Source of the DNA: Clostridiales bacterium
GTDB taxonomy: Bacteria > Bacillota > Clostridia > Christensenellales > Aristaeellaceae
Direction of reading: 5' to 3'
Assembly (NCBI GenBank): GCA_016930575.1
Contig: JAFGGL010000039.1
Span: 1 to 43,592 of the forward strand
Length of the DNA stretch: 43,592 nucleotides
In this document: positions 34,173 to 43,519 of the stretch, piece after piece
Layout of the letters: each line of letters opens with the position of its first letter
Position numbering within the stretch: the first letter of the stretch is position 1
Program-made: the position numbers and the translations under genes
The notes under the pieces: model-generated
What the model saw: only the letters and a program-made list of their open reading frames with translations
Databases searched by the model: none
Told to the model about the DNA's origin: nothing

Positions 34173-34568
34173 CTGTACGCGAACGCTCCTTCCATGCATG
34201 ACGGTACGGAGGTGTACCTTTGCCGGTCGCGCCTCAGGGTATATCGCGGGCTGCGCGTGATGAAATTGCCGCGGATTCGGGCGGTGATTGGCTGTGAAAC
34301 CTTCAAACGGCCGGACCTCCAAAACAAACAAGTCAAGAGCCTATTCAGCATTCTTCTGCCTATACTATACCGTTGCGCCCAGAACGAATCCATCGAATAT
34401 CAACCAATAATCATGCGAAAACTACTATTTATATTTGCATCAGATAGCAAATATGTATGATATTCTGCCATTTTAGCGATACCTATCGCATTCTTTTCTA
34501 TATTATTTATGATAGATGGTTGAAATTGCCTACAATATCTGCTACAGTACGCGCAGGGAGTGAAGAAT
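34173..34568. promoter_or_regulatory. AT-rich divergent control region, AraC gene / Lpl-type operon
   Basis: This 396-base gap holds no gene. It includes a perfect 8-bp inverted repeat, ATATTTGC/GCAAATAT (34431-34454, 8-base spacer), and a 14-bp near-palindrome, GCGATA-CC-TATCGC (34476-34489). A probable plus-strand promoter is at 34520-34548. I found no convincing minus-strand promoter for the transporter operon; an activator-dependent one is possible, as AraC-type proteins often compensate for poor -35 boxes. The AraC-type regulator next door is the likely binder. Confidence 0.6.
34520..34548 (+). promoter_or_regulatory. Possible promoter of the AraC-type gene
   Basis: TTGAAA (34520-34525), a 17-base spacer and TACAGT (34543-34548). 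The spacing is ideal but the leader would be only about 14 bases, so confidence is limited. Confidence 0.4.
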
Positions 34569-35513
34569 ATGGCCAGACGCGCGCGGCAGATCATTGAGTA
34601 CCGGGTTTATGAATTGAGCATCGGTTTCCCGGTGTTGCTCCTGGACGGCGAGCAATGGCATATCTCCGATATTAAAAGCAAACGGCTGCATTTTCACAAT
34701 TGCCTGGAAATCGGCGTTTGCCATACAAACTCCGGTACATTGCTGGTACGCGATGAACCGCATACATTCCACGCCGGAGACGTTACATTATTGCCGCAGC
34801 ATGTGCCGCATACGACATATTCGTCGCGGGGCATGACGAGCTTATGGAGCTATTTGTTTGTAGATCTCCGTGAACTTCTCTCGGAGGTGCTGCATACGAA
34901 TGAAGATTTCGAGCTTTCCGCTTTCGATCCTTGCAACTTCATCCACTTGTTCAAAAAAGATGAATACCCCAAGATCCATTTCCTGGCGTCCAGCATCATA
35001 GACGAATTGAAAACCCAGCAGGCGCATTATCAGGAGTCGACCAAAGGCCTGCTGGTTTCATTGTTTTTTGAGATCACGCGCACACTGAAAGCCAGCACAA
35101 ACACCCCGCCGGTGAAAAAGCGCAAGGACACCCTGGTGCTGACGCCTGCGTTGAACTATATCAACGACAATTATATGCGAAAGATCACCGTGGATGAATT
35201 GGCTGAGATGTGCCATTTGTCCACGACGCATTTCCGGCGCTTGTTTTTCTCCATCATGGGATCCAATCCGCATAATTTCATCAACCAAACCCGTGTTTCC
35301 AGGGCCTGCACCATGCTGCAAACCACCGACAACGCGATCCTGAGCATCGCCGAGACCGTTGGATTTGTATCGGTCTCCAGCTTTAACCGCTGCTTTCAGC
35401 AGATGATCGGGATGACGCCGCGCCAGTACCGCAACCCCGAGCGTCAGGATCACAAACCGCAGCGCCCGCAGAGTATTGTACAGTACCGCGGCTGGCAAGC
35501 GCCGGACCTGTAA
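34569..35513 (+). CDS. AraC-family transcriptional regulator
   Basis: A 314-residue regulator with an N-terminal cupin sensor domain (about residues 15-130: HFHNCLEIGVCH, GTLLVRDEPHTFHAGDVTLLP) and a C-terminal pair of helix-turn-helices (about 195-290: LNYINDNYMRKITVDELAEMC, HLSTTHFRRLFFSIMGSNPHNFI, ETVGFVSVSSFNRCFQQMIGMTPRQYR). I prefer the ATG at 34569 with GGGAG eight bases upstream. It diverges from the Lpl-type importer and precedes GH115 by 14 bases, so it likely controls both sides in response to a plant-polysaccharide sugar. Confidence 0.92.
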   Translation: MARRARQIIEYRVYELSIGFPVLLLDGEQWHISDIKSKRLHFHNCLEIGVCHTNSGTLLVRDEPHTFHAGDVTLLPQHVPHTTYSSRGMTSLWSYLFVDLRELLSEVLHTNEDFELSAFDPCNFIHLFKKDEYPKIHFLASSIIDELKTQQAHYQESTKGLLVSLFFEITRTLKASTNTPPVKKRKDTLVLTPALNYINDNYMRKITVDELAEMCHLSTTHFRRLFFSIMGSNPHNFINQTRVSRACTMLQTTDNAILSIAETVGFVSVSSFNRCFQQMIGMTPRQYRNPERQDHKPQRPQSIVQYRGWQAPDL

Positions 35514-35527
35514 AAAGGAGAACTGCT

Positions 35528-37541
35528 ATGCCGCCGGCCATCACGCGCAAGACGAAGATCACTGGAATCCCTGACAGCAGCGCCGTACACAGCGCCGCGC
35601 GCCATCTGCTGCGCGACATCCGCTCCGTTTGCCTGCCGAGCCCCGCGGAAGGGTCTGCCATTGCGTTGTACGGCGACGGCGCACTGGCCGCGGAGACGTT
35701 CAGCCTACGCTCAGGCGGGGATACGCTGGAACTGCGGGCGCGGGACGAGCTGGGCTTCGTTTACGGTCTGTATGAAATAAGCCGCCGCATTCTCGGCGTG
35801 CACGACCTGTGGTTCTGGAACGACCAGGCGTTCACACCCCGGGAATCCCATCCTGTCGGGCAGGATTTCACGTTCCAGTCCCAGCCCTTTGCCGTGCGGC
35901 TGCGGGGATGGTTTTTAAACGACGAGGTGCTGCTGCAAGCCTGGCACCCAGACGGCAGCGAAGCCCTTCCCTGGGAGATGGCGTTTGAGGCGCTACTGCG
36001 TCTGGGCGGCAATATGGTCATCCCCGGCACGGGCGCAAACGCGCACCGATACCGCCGCCTCGCAAGCGATATGGGCCTGTATATCACCCACCATCACGCG
36101 GAGCCGCTGGGCGCGCCGATGTTTGCCGAAAGATACCCGGCGCTGACCGCCTCCTATGCGGAGCACCCCGGGCTGTTTGAGAAACTCTGGCAGGAGGGGA
36201 TCGACGGTCAGAAGAACGACAAAGTCGTTTGGAATCTGGGCTTTCGCAGGCAGGGGGACCGGCCGTTCTGGGAGGACGATCCCCGGTATACCGCGCCCGA
36301 AGCGCGGGGCAAACTGATCGGCGAGTTGATCGAAAAACAGCACCGCATGGTGCTTTCGGCCCGCCCGGACGCGCAGTGCTGTACCAACCTTTACGGCGAG
36401 GTGCTGGAGCTGTACCGGCAGGGGTATATCGAGATTCCCGACGGCGTGATCAGAATCTGGGCGGACAACGGCTACGGCAAAATGGTTTCGCGCAGGCAGG
36501 GCAACCATAACCCGCGGCTGCGCTCGCTGCCGGAGAAGGACGGCGGCAGGCACGGGCTTTACTACCACGTATCGTTTTACGATCTGCAGGCGGCCAACCA
36601 CATCACGATGCTCGGCAACCCGCCAGATTTCGTGAAAGGGGAATTATCCCATGCGCTGGCGCTGGGCGCGGACGAATACTGGATCGTCAACTGCTCCAAT
36701 ATCAAGCCGCACGTCTATTACCTGGACTTCGCCGCGCAACTGTGGAAAACGGGCGTGGTCGACTGCAAGGCGCAGCAGGCCGCCTATGCCGCGCGGTATT
36801 ACGGCGTAAAGTACGCGGACGCCGTCTCCGCGTGCTTTGATTCCTTCTTCCGCCATGCCGTGCGTTACGGGCCGCACGGGGACGACGCGGCGGGCGACCA
36901 GTATTACAACTACGCCGCCCGTATCCTGGCGTCGGCGTACATGCGCGGCGGCGACGTAGCCGAAGCGCTTCGCTGGGCGTCGGACGCGGATACGCTGCGC
37001 GGGCAGGCGGAGCGGATCCTCGCCGTCTGCGAACAGGCGTCCGGCGGGTACGCCGAGCACATGGCATTATGTGAACAAACCCGGCAGAAGATGCACGGTC
37101 CGGCACGTGAGTTATTCAGTAATTCTTTGCTGCAGCAAGCGGATATTCTGCGAGGCTGCGCCCTTGGCGCGAAGCTTGCCTGCCAAAGCCTGCTCGCGGC
37201 GATGGACGGGGACTACAAACAGGCGTTTTTCCTCGCGGGTAAAAGCCAACGGGCTTACCGGTGGGCGAACGCCGAAATGCGCAGATGCGAGCGTGGCAAA
37301 ATGGAAAGGGTTTTTTGGAAACGACTGCCTGACCGATATCGGGCGCAGCGCGTGGGTGATGCGTTCCCTGATGGGATTCCTTCGCAACCGGGGCGACGGC
37401 CCGCATTTCTTCGCCTGGCAGCGCGAGTTTTTATACACGCCGGGGGAGGCGCGCGTGCTGCTGATTACAAACATGGAGAAAATCTTGGACGACGACCGGC
37501 TGTTTTCGCTGATGGATGGGAATTATGACCCGGACGCGTGA
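35528..37541 (+). CDS. GH115 alpha-glucuronidase, frameshifted near the 3' end
   Basis: A GH115-family enzyme of about 670 residues, which removes glucuronic acid or 4-O-methylglucuronic acid from glucuronoxylan or arabinogalactan. Family segments are ARDELGFVYGLYEISRRILGV, the barrel entry RLRGWFLNDE (residues 124-132), ADNGYGKMVSRRQGNHNPR and YYHVSFYDLQAANH. The reading frame that starts at 35528 changes near 37298: the run AAAATGG has one A too many to keep frame. Frame 1 gives a nonsense tail to 37528. The neighbouring frame continues sensibly as KWKGFFGNDCLTDIG and FLYTPGEARVLLITNME to a TGA at 37539-37541. This may be a real mutation, a sequencing error or, less likely, programmed. It is shorter than most GH115 proteins, which extend by a C-terminal domain. 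Confidence 0.85.
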
Positions 37542-37785
37542 ATGCAGGCGCTGCCCGGATGAAAACACACAGGACGGGATGCGGCTGCGTGAGATCCTCG
37601 GGGAGCGAATACGGCTCCTGCCCGAAGATGAGAAGGCATCCGGCGCGGAGTATGCGCAAAGGCTTTCGCTCTGTGAGAGCTGTGATCAGCTCAATAGCGG
37701 CACCTGTATGCAATGCGGCTGTTACGTGGAGCTGCGCGCGGCTAAACGCCGGATGCACTGCGCGCATCCAAAACCAAAATGGTAA
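37525..37785 (+). CDS. DUF6171 small cysteine-rich protein
   Basis: An 86-residue protein of the DUF6171 type. It starts MTRTRECRRCPDE and has a central helix (LREILGERIRLLP). It ends with a zinc-ribbon-like block, LCESCDQLNSGTCMQCGCYV, followed by ELRAAKRRMHCAHP. About eight cysteines are arranged as paired CxxC units, so zinc binding is likely. The function is unknown. It overlaps the GH115 stop by 17 bases, which suggests translational coupling, and lies 24 bases before GH51. An earlier ATG at 37516 in the same frame is possible. Confidence 0.75.
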   Translation: MTRTRECRRCPDENTQDGMRLREILGERIRLLPEDEKASGAEYAQRLSLCESCDQLNSGTCMQCGCYVELRAAKRRMHCAHPKPKW

Positions 37786-37809
37786 TCTATTATTGAAAGG
37801 AAGCGGCAT

Positions 37810-39267
37810 ATGATCAACATCAAATTGGACGCAAACCAAACACTTGGAACCATCAACAAAAACATCTACGGGCATTTTTCGGAGCACCTGGGGCGCTGTG
37901 TCTATCAGGGGTTGTACGTGGGCGAGGATTCCCCCATCCCCAACGTGAAGGGCATGCGCAGCGACGTGGTCGAGGCATTAAGGCACATCCGCGTGCCCGT
38001 GCTGCGCTGGCCGGGCGGCTGCTTTGCCGACGAGTATCACTGGGAGGACGGCATCGGCCCCAAAGAAACCCGCAAGCGCATGGTGAACACCCACTGGGGC
38101 GGCGTGGTGGAGGACAACTCCTTCGGCACGCACGAGTTTATGGAGCTGTGCGCACAAATCGGCTGCGAACCCTACGTCAACGGCAACGTGGGCTCAGGCA
38201 CCGTGCGCGAGATGGCCGAGTGGGTGGAATACGTAAACTCCGACGGCGATTCCACCGTGGTCAAACGCCGCTGGGCCAACGGGCGCAAGGAAAGCTTCGG
38301 CGTAAAATACTGGGGCGTGGGCAACGAAAACTGGGGCTGCGGCGGCAATATGCTGCCGGAGTACTACGCCAACGAATATCGCCGCTATCAAACCTACTGC
38401 CGCAATTACGGCGAGCACAAGCTGTATAAAATCGCCTGCGGTCCGGGCACGCCCGATACGGAGTGGACCGATACGGTGATGAAGATGGCGCACGATAAAA
38501 TGGACGCGCTGACGATGCACTACTACACCGTGCCCACCGGCGTTTGGACGGACAAGGGCAGCGCAACGGATTTTGACGAGGCGATGTATTATCAAACCCT
38601 GTACGGCGCGTTAAAAATGGAAGACATCATGCAGGGCCACCTCGCCGTGATGGACAAGTATGACCCCGAACACCGCGTGGGGTTGATCGTGGACGAATGG
38701 GGCGTCTGGCACAACGTGGAGCCGGGCACCAACCCCGGTTTCCTCTACCAGCAGAACACCATGCGCGACGCGCTGGTCGCCTCGCTGACGCTGGATATCT
38801 TCAACAAGCACTGCGACCGCGTGGTGATGGCCAACCTCGCCCAGACCGTCAATGTCCTGCAGGCCGTGATTTTAACCGAGGGCGGCAAAATGGCGCTGAC
38901 CCCGACCTACCACGCGTTCGATCTGTACAAGGCGCACCAGGGCGCGGCGCTTGTGGCGCACACGCTGAAAACCCCCGAAAACAGCGGCGTGCCTCAAATC
39001 AGCCTGACGGCGTCGAAGAAGGACAACGTCCTCACCGTTACGCTGTCAAATACCGCGCTGCATAATCCGGCCGAAATCCGCCTGCAGCCGGGCGCACAGG
39101 TGAAAACCGCCGCCGGGCGGTTGCTGACGGGCGAAATGAACGCGTACAACGATTTTGACAGCCGGCCTGTAAAAATCAAGAAACTCAGCGGCATCTCCGT
39201 CTCGCCGGACGGCGTAACATGCGCGCTGCCGCCCTGCAGCGTAGCAGAACTTACCCTGACGCTGTAA
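37810..39267 (+). CDS. GH51 alpha-L-arabinofuranosidase
   Basis: A 485-residue intracellular GH51 enzyme that releases arabinose from arabinan, arabinoxylan or arabinogalactan oligosaccharides. The N-terminal barrel shows [34 protein letters not shown], the acid/base Glu173 in GVGNENWG, and the nucleophile Glu296 in [10 protein letters not shown]. These are close to Glu175 and Glu294 of the Geobacillus enzyme. A C-terminal beta domain ends the protein. GAAAGGAAG lies upstream of the ATG. It is the last gene of the AraC-GH115-DUF6171 unit and is followed by a terminator. Confidence 0.95.
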   Translation: MINIKLDANQTLGTINKNIYGHFSEHLGRCVYQGLYVGEDSPIPNVKGMRSDVVEALRHIRVPVLRWPGGCFADEYHWEDGIGPKETRKRMVNTHWGGVVEDNSFGTHEFMELCAQIGCEPYVNGNVGSGTVREMAEWVEYVNSDGDSTVVKRRWANGRKESFGVKYWGVGNENWGCGGNMLPEYYANEYRRYQTYCRNYGEHKLYKIACGPGTPDTEWTDTVMKMAHDKMDALTMHYYTVPTGVWTDKGSATDFDEAMYYQTLYGALKMEDIMQGHLAVMDKYDPEHRVGLIVDEWGVWHNVEPGTNPGFLYQQNTMRDALVASLTLDIFNKHCDRVVMANLAQTVNVLQAVILTEGGKMALTPTYHAFDLYKAHQGAALVAHTLKTPENSGVPQISLTASKKDNVLTVTLSNTALHNPAEIRLQPGAQVKTAAGRLLTGEMNAYNDFDSRPVKIKKLSGISVSPDGVTCALPPCSVAELTLTL

Positions 39268-39303
39268 GGGACGTTCAGGTCCCCTGCACTCTGCAAAACA
39301 AAA

Positions 39304-39335
39304 CCCCCGATTCGTTCCGGACCGGGGGCTTTGTT
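39304..39335 (+). terminator. Terminator after GH51
   Basis: CCCCCG (39304-39309) pairs with CGGGGG (39323-39328) around a 13-base loop, followed by CTTTGTT. It lies 36 bases after the GH51 stop and ends the arabinoside unit. Confidence 0.6.
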
Positions 39336-39382
39336 ATCGGGATTGCCGGATATTCTCCGACGGCGGGAGCGAAAGCGAACGG

Positions 39383-39411
39383 TTGAAAATAAATCCAAAA
39401 TGCAGTATGCT
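39383..39411 (+). promoter_or_regulatory. Promoter of the sensing operon
   Basis: TTGAAA (39383-39388), a 17-base spacer and TATGCT (39406-39411). It lies about 50 bases before the TTG start of the lipoprotein gene, which argues against the longer ATG start at 39383, because that would be inside the promoter. Confidence 0.6.
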
Positions 39412-39463
39412 GAGCAAAAGCGACACGCTCCGCAACATCATATCCAAGAGAGGAAGAGAGAGC

Positions 39464-40447
39464 TTGAAGCGCCGACCATATCTTCAACTCATCATTTTAG
39501 GAATCGCCTGCGCCGTCCTGCTTGCGGGCTGTACCGGGACGCAGGACGTCCAAAGCCAGGGAAACGAAACAAGCCTGCTGCTGGGTTTTTCGCAGCTCGG
39601 CTCGGAGAGCGGCTGGCGGCTTGGCAACACCAGGGACATCCATGAAGCGGCGCAGCGCGCGGGCGTGCAACTGATGTTTGAAAACGCCGAGCAGAAACAG
39701 GAAAACCAGATCAAGGCCATCCGCTCGTTCATCGCTTATCAAGTGGACGTAATCGCCTTTGCGCCAAACGTCGAGGACGGATGGGACAACGTGCTCACGG
39801 AGGCGAAAGCCGCGGGCATCCCCGTGCTGGTCACCGACCGCCAGATCAACACGGCGGACGAGAGCCTGTACGCCGGCTTTGTCGGCTCGGATTTCGAGGC
39901 GGAAGGCATCCGGGCGGCGGAATTCCTGCTTGAGAAAATGAACGGCGCGGGGCACGTAAACATCGTGGAGATCTCCGGGACCATCGATTCCACGCCCATG
40001 CGGCAGCGCGCGTCCGGGTTCCGAAGCGTTTTGGAAGGCGACGGCCGCTTCACGATCATCGAGAGCATCTCGGGCGATTTCCTCCGCTCCAAGGGCAAGG
40101 AATGCATGCGGGAGCTGCTTGCGCGCCACGATACCATCGACGTGCTGTATTCCCACAACGACGAGATGACTTTCGGCGCGATCGAAGCCATCGAGGAAGC
40201 CGGACTGGTACCGGGGAAGGATATCGTCATCATCACGGTGGACGGCGAACAGGAGGCCATCGGCCTGCTCATCGAGGGGAAGATCAACTGCGTGGTGGAG
40301 TGCACGCCGCTGATCGGCGACGTGATCATGGAGCTGGCGAAAAAACTGGCGGCCGGCGAGCCGATTCCGTGGGAGACCTATTCCGTGGAGGTGACGTTTT
40401 CCGAGTTCGACGATGACCTGGATGCGCTGCCGCCGAGGGGATACTGA
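39464..40447 (+). CDS. Sugar-binding lipoprotein (Peripla_BP_4, YtfQ/XylFII-like)
   Basis: A 327-residue lipoprotein of the ribose/galactofuranose-binding fold. The TTG start at 39464 gives a clean lipobox signal: KRRPYLQLIILGIACAVLLAGC with Cys23 as the lipid site; GAGG lies about ten bases upstream. Ligand-domain segments are LGFSQLGSESGWRLGNTRDIHEAA, FAPNVEDGWDNVLTEAKAAGIPV, GSDFEAEGIRAAEFLLEK and HNDEMTFGAIEAIEEAG. No permease or ATPase gene is beside it. It precedes a YesM-type kinase by 3 bases, so it probably serves as the sugar-sensing part of a three-component system, like XylFII with LytS in Clostridium beijerinckii. Confidence 0.85.
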   Translation: MKRRPYLQLIILGIACAVLLAGCTGTQDVQSQGNETSLLLGFSQLGSESGWRLGNTRDIHEAAQRAGVQLMFENAEQKQENQIKAIRSFIAYQVDVIAFAPNVEDGWDNVLTEAKAAGIPVLVTDRQINTADESLYAGFVGSDFEAEGIRAAEFLLEKMNGAGHVNIVEISGTIDSTPMRQRASGFRSVLEGDGRFTIIESISGDFLRSKGKECMRELLARHDTIDVLYSHNDEMTFGAIEAIEEAGLVPGKDIVIITVDGEQEAIGLLIEGKINCVVECTPLIGDVIMELAKKLAAGEPIPWETYSVEVTFSEFDDDLDALPPRGY

Positions 40448-40450
40448 CAG

Positions 40451-41929
40451 ATGCTCTCTGTTTTACAAAGGATATCCAACCGCCTGCGCGTCGGCAACAG
40501 CCTGGCGAACCGGATACAGTTCAGCTTTATCGTGATCATGATCCTCATGCTGATCCCGGCGATCTCCAGCATCATCATGATGAACAACTACGCAAACTCC
40601 TACCACCAGGCCATCATGCAGATGGACCGGGTGGCATCGGTCAAGCCCGTGGTGAACACCGAGATTCCCGACGAGATGTTCCGTATCGTGGCCGGGATGA
40701 CGAAGTTTGAGGAAGGGCAGCAGTACGAACTGCTCGACGAAGTGAACCAGACGCTTGAATCCCTGACCAAGACCGCGACGGGCGGCGGCTCGGTGGAGCT
40801 CAACGTCGCGCGGCGCACGATGGACACGCTGAAAACCTATATCGACCGCATGGGCGGGCAGATCGCGGGCGGCTCCCTGGTATCGGAAAACGAAGCGCTG
40901 CTCGAAGAGGTCCGCAGCGTCGCGTCCCTTGTGGGCGATATGCTGGAGAAATACATCACGGTGGAGATCTCGGCGGCCACGCATACAAGCCAGCTCCTGC
41001 AGCAGCGGCTTTCGCTGGTCATGTGGCTGCTGGCCGTGTTGCTGCTTTCCACCATCGTATTCGCGGTGCTGGCGCAGCGTTCGCTTTCGCGGGCCGTCAG
41101 CCGGCCGATCACGAAACTGGAGAGCATGGCCGCCTCCATCGCCGAGGGCGATCTGCAGGCGCGCGTGGAGAAGCCGAGCGTCACGGAACTGCAGGGGCTG
41201 ACCGACAGCCTGAACATCATGGCGGTCAAGCTGCAGCAGCTCATCGACGAAAACCGCCGGGAGCAGGAAAACCTGAAGCGCAGCGAGCTGCGCACCCTGC
41301 AGGCGCAGATCACGCCGCATTTCTTGTACAACACGCTGGACGCCATCGTATGGCTGGCGGAAGCCGGACGCACCGAGGAAGTCATCCACGTGACCGAGGC
41401 CATGAGCGATTTCTTCCGCATCTCCATCTCGCAGGGGCGGGACTGGATTCCGCTGTCCGACGAGGTGAAGCACCTGCAGGGCTACCTGACCATCCAGAAG
41501 ATCCGCTACCGCGACATCCTGGATTACCAAATCGATATCCCCAAAGAACTCTATGATAAAGAAATACTGAAACTGCTGTTGCAGCCGCTGGTGGAAAACG
41601 CGATCTACCACGGCGTGAAGCACCGGCGCGGCAAGGGCTGGGTGCGGATCGCGGCGCGGGAGAAGGACGGGCGGATGGAACTGTCGGTCGCCGACAACGG
41701 CGCGGGCATGACGCCCGAACGGCTCAGGCAGGTGCGCGAGAGTCTGGCGTCGGACGCGTCCGATCCGATCGAGCACCCGTTCTTCGGCCTGATCAACGTC
41801 AACAAGCGCATCCAGCTGTATTATAACCAGCAGAAAGGCTTGCAGATCGACAGCGACGAGAACGGTACGACGGTCCGGCTCAGCGTGCCCTTTGGGAGGG
41901 GTGGCAATGTTCAAGGTGTTTCTGGCTGA
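40451..41929 (+). CDS. YesM-type sensor histidine kinase
   Basis: A 492-residue membrane kinase. Membrane segments lie near residues 24-44 (FSFIVIMILMLIPAISSIIMM) and 187-208 (MWLLAVLLLSTIVFAVLA), framing an extracellular domain of about 140 residues. A HAMP domain follows (RPITKLESMAASIAEGDLQARV). The His_kinase region has His290 in QITPHFLYNTLDAI, and the HATPase has LLQPLVENAIYHG, DNGAGM and GLINVNKRIQLYY. It overlaps the response regulator by 23 bases. It probably receives the ligand signal from the lipoprotein upstream and phosphorylates the YesN-type partner. Confidence 0.93.
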   Translation: MLSVLQRISNRLRVGNSLANRIQFSFIVIMILMLIPAISSIIMMNNYANSYHQAIMQMDRVASVKPVVNTEIPDEMFRIVAGMTKFEEGQQYELLDEVNQTLESLTKTATGGGSVELNVARRTMDTLKTYIDRMGGQIAGGSLVSENEALLEEVRSVASLVGDMLEKYITVEISAATHTSQLLQQRLSLVMWLLAVLLLSTIVFAVLAQRSLSRAVSRPITKLESMAASIAEGDLQARVEKPSVTELQGLTDSLNIMAVKLQQLIDENRREQENLKRSELRTLQAQITPHFLYNTLDAIVWLAEAGRTEEVIHVTEAMSDFFRISISQGRDWIPLSDEVKHLQGYLTIQKIRYRDILDYQIDIPKELYDKEILKLLLQPLVENAIYHGVKHRRGKGWVRIAAREKDGRMELSVADNGAGMTPERLRQVRESLASDASDPIEHPFFGLINVNKRIQLYYNQQKGLQIDSDENGTTVRLSVPFGRGGNVQGVSG

Positions 41930-43499
41930 CGATGAGATCGTCGTCCGGGAAGGCATACGCAATAATTTCCCCTGGGAGGAAACGGAGTTCTCTCTGGTCG
42001 GCGAGGCGTCGGACGGGGAAATGGCGCTTTCGATGCTGCAGGATATCAGGCCCGATATCCTGATCACCGATATCCGCATGCCGTTCATGGACGGCCTGGA
42101 GCTTTGCCGCGCCCTGAGCGTGACGATGCCGTGGATGTATATCATCATCATCTCGGGACACGACGATTTTACCTACGCCAAGGAGGCGATCTCCATCGGC
42201 GTGAAGGAATACCTGCTCAAACCCGTCAGCGTCCAGGAGCTCCGCCGGGTGCTCGCCCGCATCGGCGACGTGCTGCGCACGGAAAAGCTCCAGCAGGCGA
42301 ACCTACGCATCTACCGCGACCAGCTGGCATCCTCAAACGTTCTGCTGAAACAAAAACTGCTGAGCGATCTGCTTTCGGGCGTGCCGGAACCAGACATCGT
42401 TAAACGTGCGCGCTCGCTGCAGACCAGCCTGACCGCCAAGCGTTACCTCGTCATGCTCATCGACCCGGGGCAGGAAACAGCCCAGGCGGAAGACCTGCGT
42501 TCCGCCGAGAGCGTGATCCTGCGCCTGACCAACAGCTCCGGCGGCGCGGCGTATATGTGCCAGCTGCAGGGGCGCTTTGTGCTGCTTGTGATGGGCGACG
42601 ACGACACCGACGTGGAAGAGCGCACCTACGGGCTGGCGCAGTCGGTGATGTACGATATCGAGCAGAACACGCCGCTGAAACCCCTGGTCGCCATCGGCAC
42701 GACCGTGAGTGCGCTGAAAAGCGCGCCGGCGTCGTATCAGGACGCGTGCTCGCTGCTTATCACGATGCACGAATCCGGGGAAAGCAACCGGGACCGCCGG
42801 ATCGTCGGGATGCTTGACATCGCGCCGGCGGAAAGCCTTTCACTGATGGACGTTAAAATGCCCAGGATATACGAGCGCGTCCGCCACGCCAACCTCGCGG
42901 ATGTCGACGACATCCTATCCACCTTCATCGACGAACTTGGCGCTACGGCGGCCAAGAGCAAGCTGCTGATCAACTACCTGTTCGTGGATATCGTGCTGGT
43001 CGCCTCCCGGATCGTGCGCGACTGCGGCGGCGTGCCCCAGGAGGTGATCCCCGCGGCCTTCCAGGACGAGGGCAAGACGGCGGTCACCATCAACGTGGAC
43101 GAAACGCTGGCTTTAGCCAGGGAAGTCCTATCCAAAGCCCTGGAATTCCGCGACGAGCAGGGCTCCGGGCGCTACGGCATGGTGCTGCGCAAGGCCAAAG
43201 CCTTCATCGGCAAACACTACTTCGACCCCGAGCTCACCCTGCGGCAGGTCGCGGGCGAGGTGGCGCTTTCCAACAACCATTTCTGCACGGTCTTCTCCCA
43301 GGAAACGGGTGTGACGTTTACGGAGTACATCACGGCGCTGCGCATCGAAAAGGCCAAGGAACTGCTGCGCGACAAGCAGATGCGCACCTCCGACGTCGCG
43401 GCGAGCGTCGGGTATAACGACCCGCATTATTTCAGCTACCTGTTTAAAAAATACACGGACATGTCCCCCCGGGATTTCCGCAAATCGGACATATCGTAA
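41907..43499 (+). CDS. YesN-type AraC-family response regulator
   Basis: A 530-residue response regulator. The receiver (residues 1-125) has the acidic pair in FLADDE, phospho-acceptor Asp55 in LITDIRMP and the switch lysine in YLLKPVSV. A central domain of about 270 residues follows. The C-terminal AraC-type double helix-turn-helix is at residues 425-530 (FDPELTLRQVAGEVALSNNHFCTVF, TFTEYITALRIEKAKELL, DVAASVGYNDPHYFSYLFKKYTDMSPRDFR). I start at the ATG at 41907 with GGGAGGGG upstream. It is the output of the kinase upstream and probably activates sugar-transport or hydrolase genes. Confidence 0.93.
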   Translation: MFKVFLADDEIVVREGIRNNFPWEETEFSLVGEASDGEMALSMLQDIRPDILITDIRMPFMDGLELCRALSVTMPWMYIIIISGHDDFTYAKEAISIGVKEYLLKPVSVQELRRVLARIGDVLRTEKLQQANLRIYRDQLASSNVLLKQKLLSDLLSGVPEPDIVKRARSLQTSLTAKRYLVMLIDPGQETAQAEDLRSAESVILRLTNSSGGAAYMCQLQGRFVLLVMGDDDTDVEERTYGLAQSVMYDIEQNTPLKPLVAIGTTVSALKSAPASYQDACSLLITMHESGESNRDRRIVGMLDIAPAESLSLMDVKMPRIYERVRHANLADVDDILSTFIDELGATAAKSKLLINYLFVDIVLVASRIVRDCGGVPQEVIPAAFQDEGKTAVTINVDETLALAREVLSKALEFRDEQGSGRYGMVLRKAKAFIGKHYFDPELTLRQVAGEVALSNNHFCTVFSQETGVTFTEYITALRIEKAKELLRDKQMRTSDVAASVGYNDPHYFSYLFKKYTDMSPRDFRKSDIS

Positions 43500-43519
43500 A
43501 ATATCGGTCGATTGTAAAA

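Noticed and set aside
34370-34380. TATAGT on the minus strand as the promoter of the Lpl-type operon
   Set aside because: No acceptable -35 hexamer lies 16 to 18 bases upstream, so I did not list it as a feature.
37525-37541. Programmed frameshifting to make a GH115-DUF6171 fusion
   Set aside because: Both frames end separately, the small gene has its own ATG and family start, and the frame break lies 230 bases upstream.
40463-42151. A 562-codon minus-strand frame opposite the histidine kinase
   Set aside because: The kinase on the other strand has all expected motifs; the reverse frame is an antisense shadow caused by high GC in third positions.
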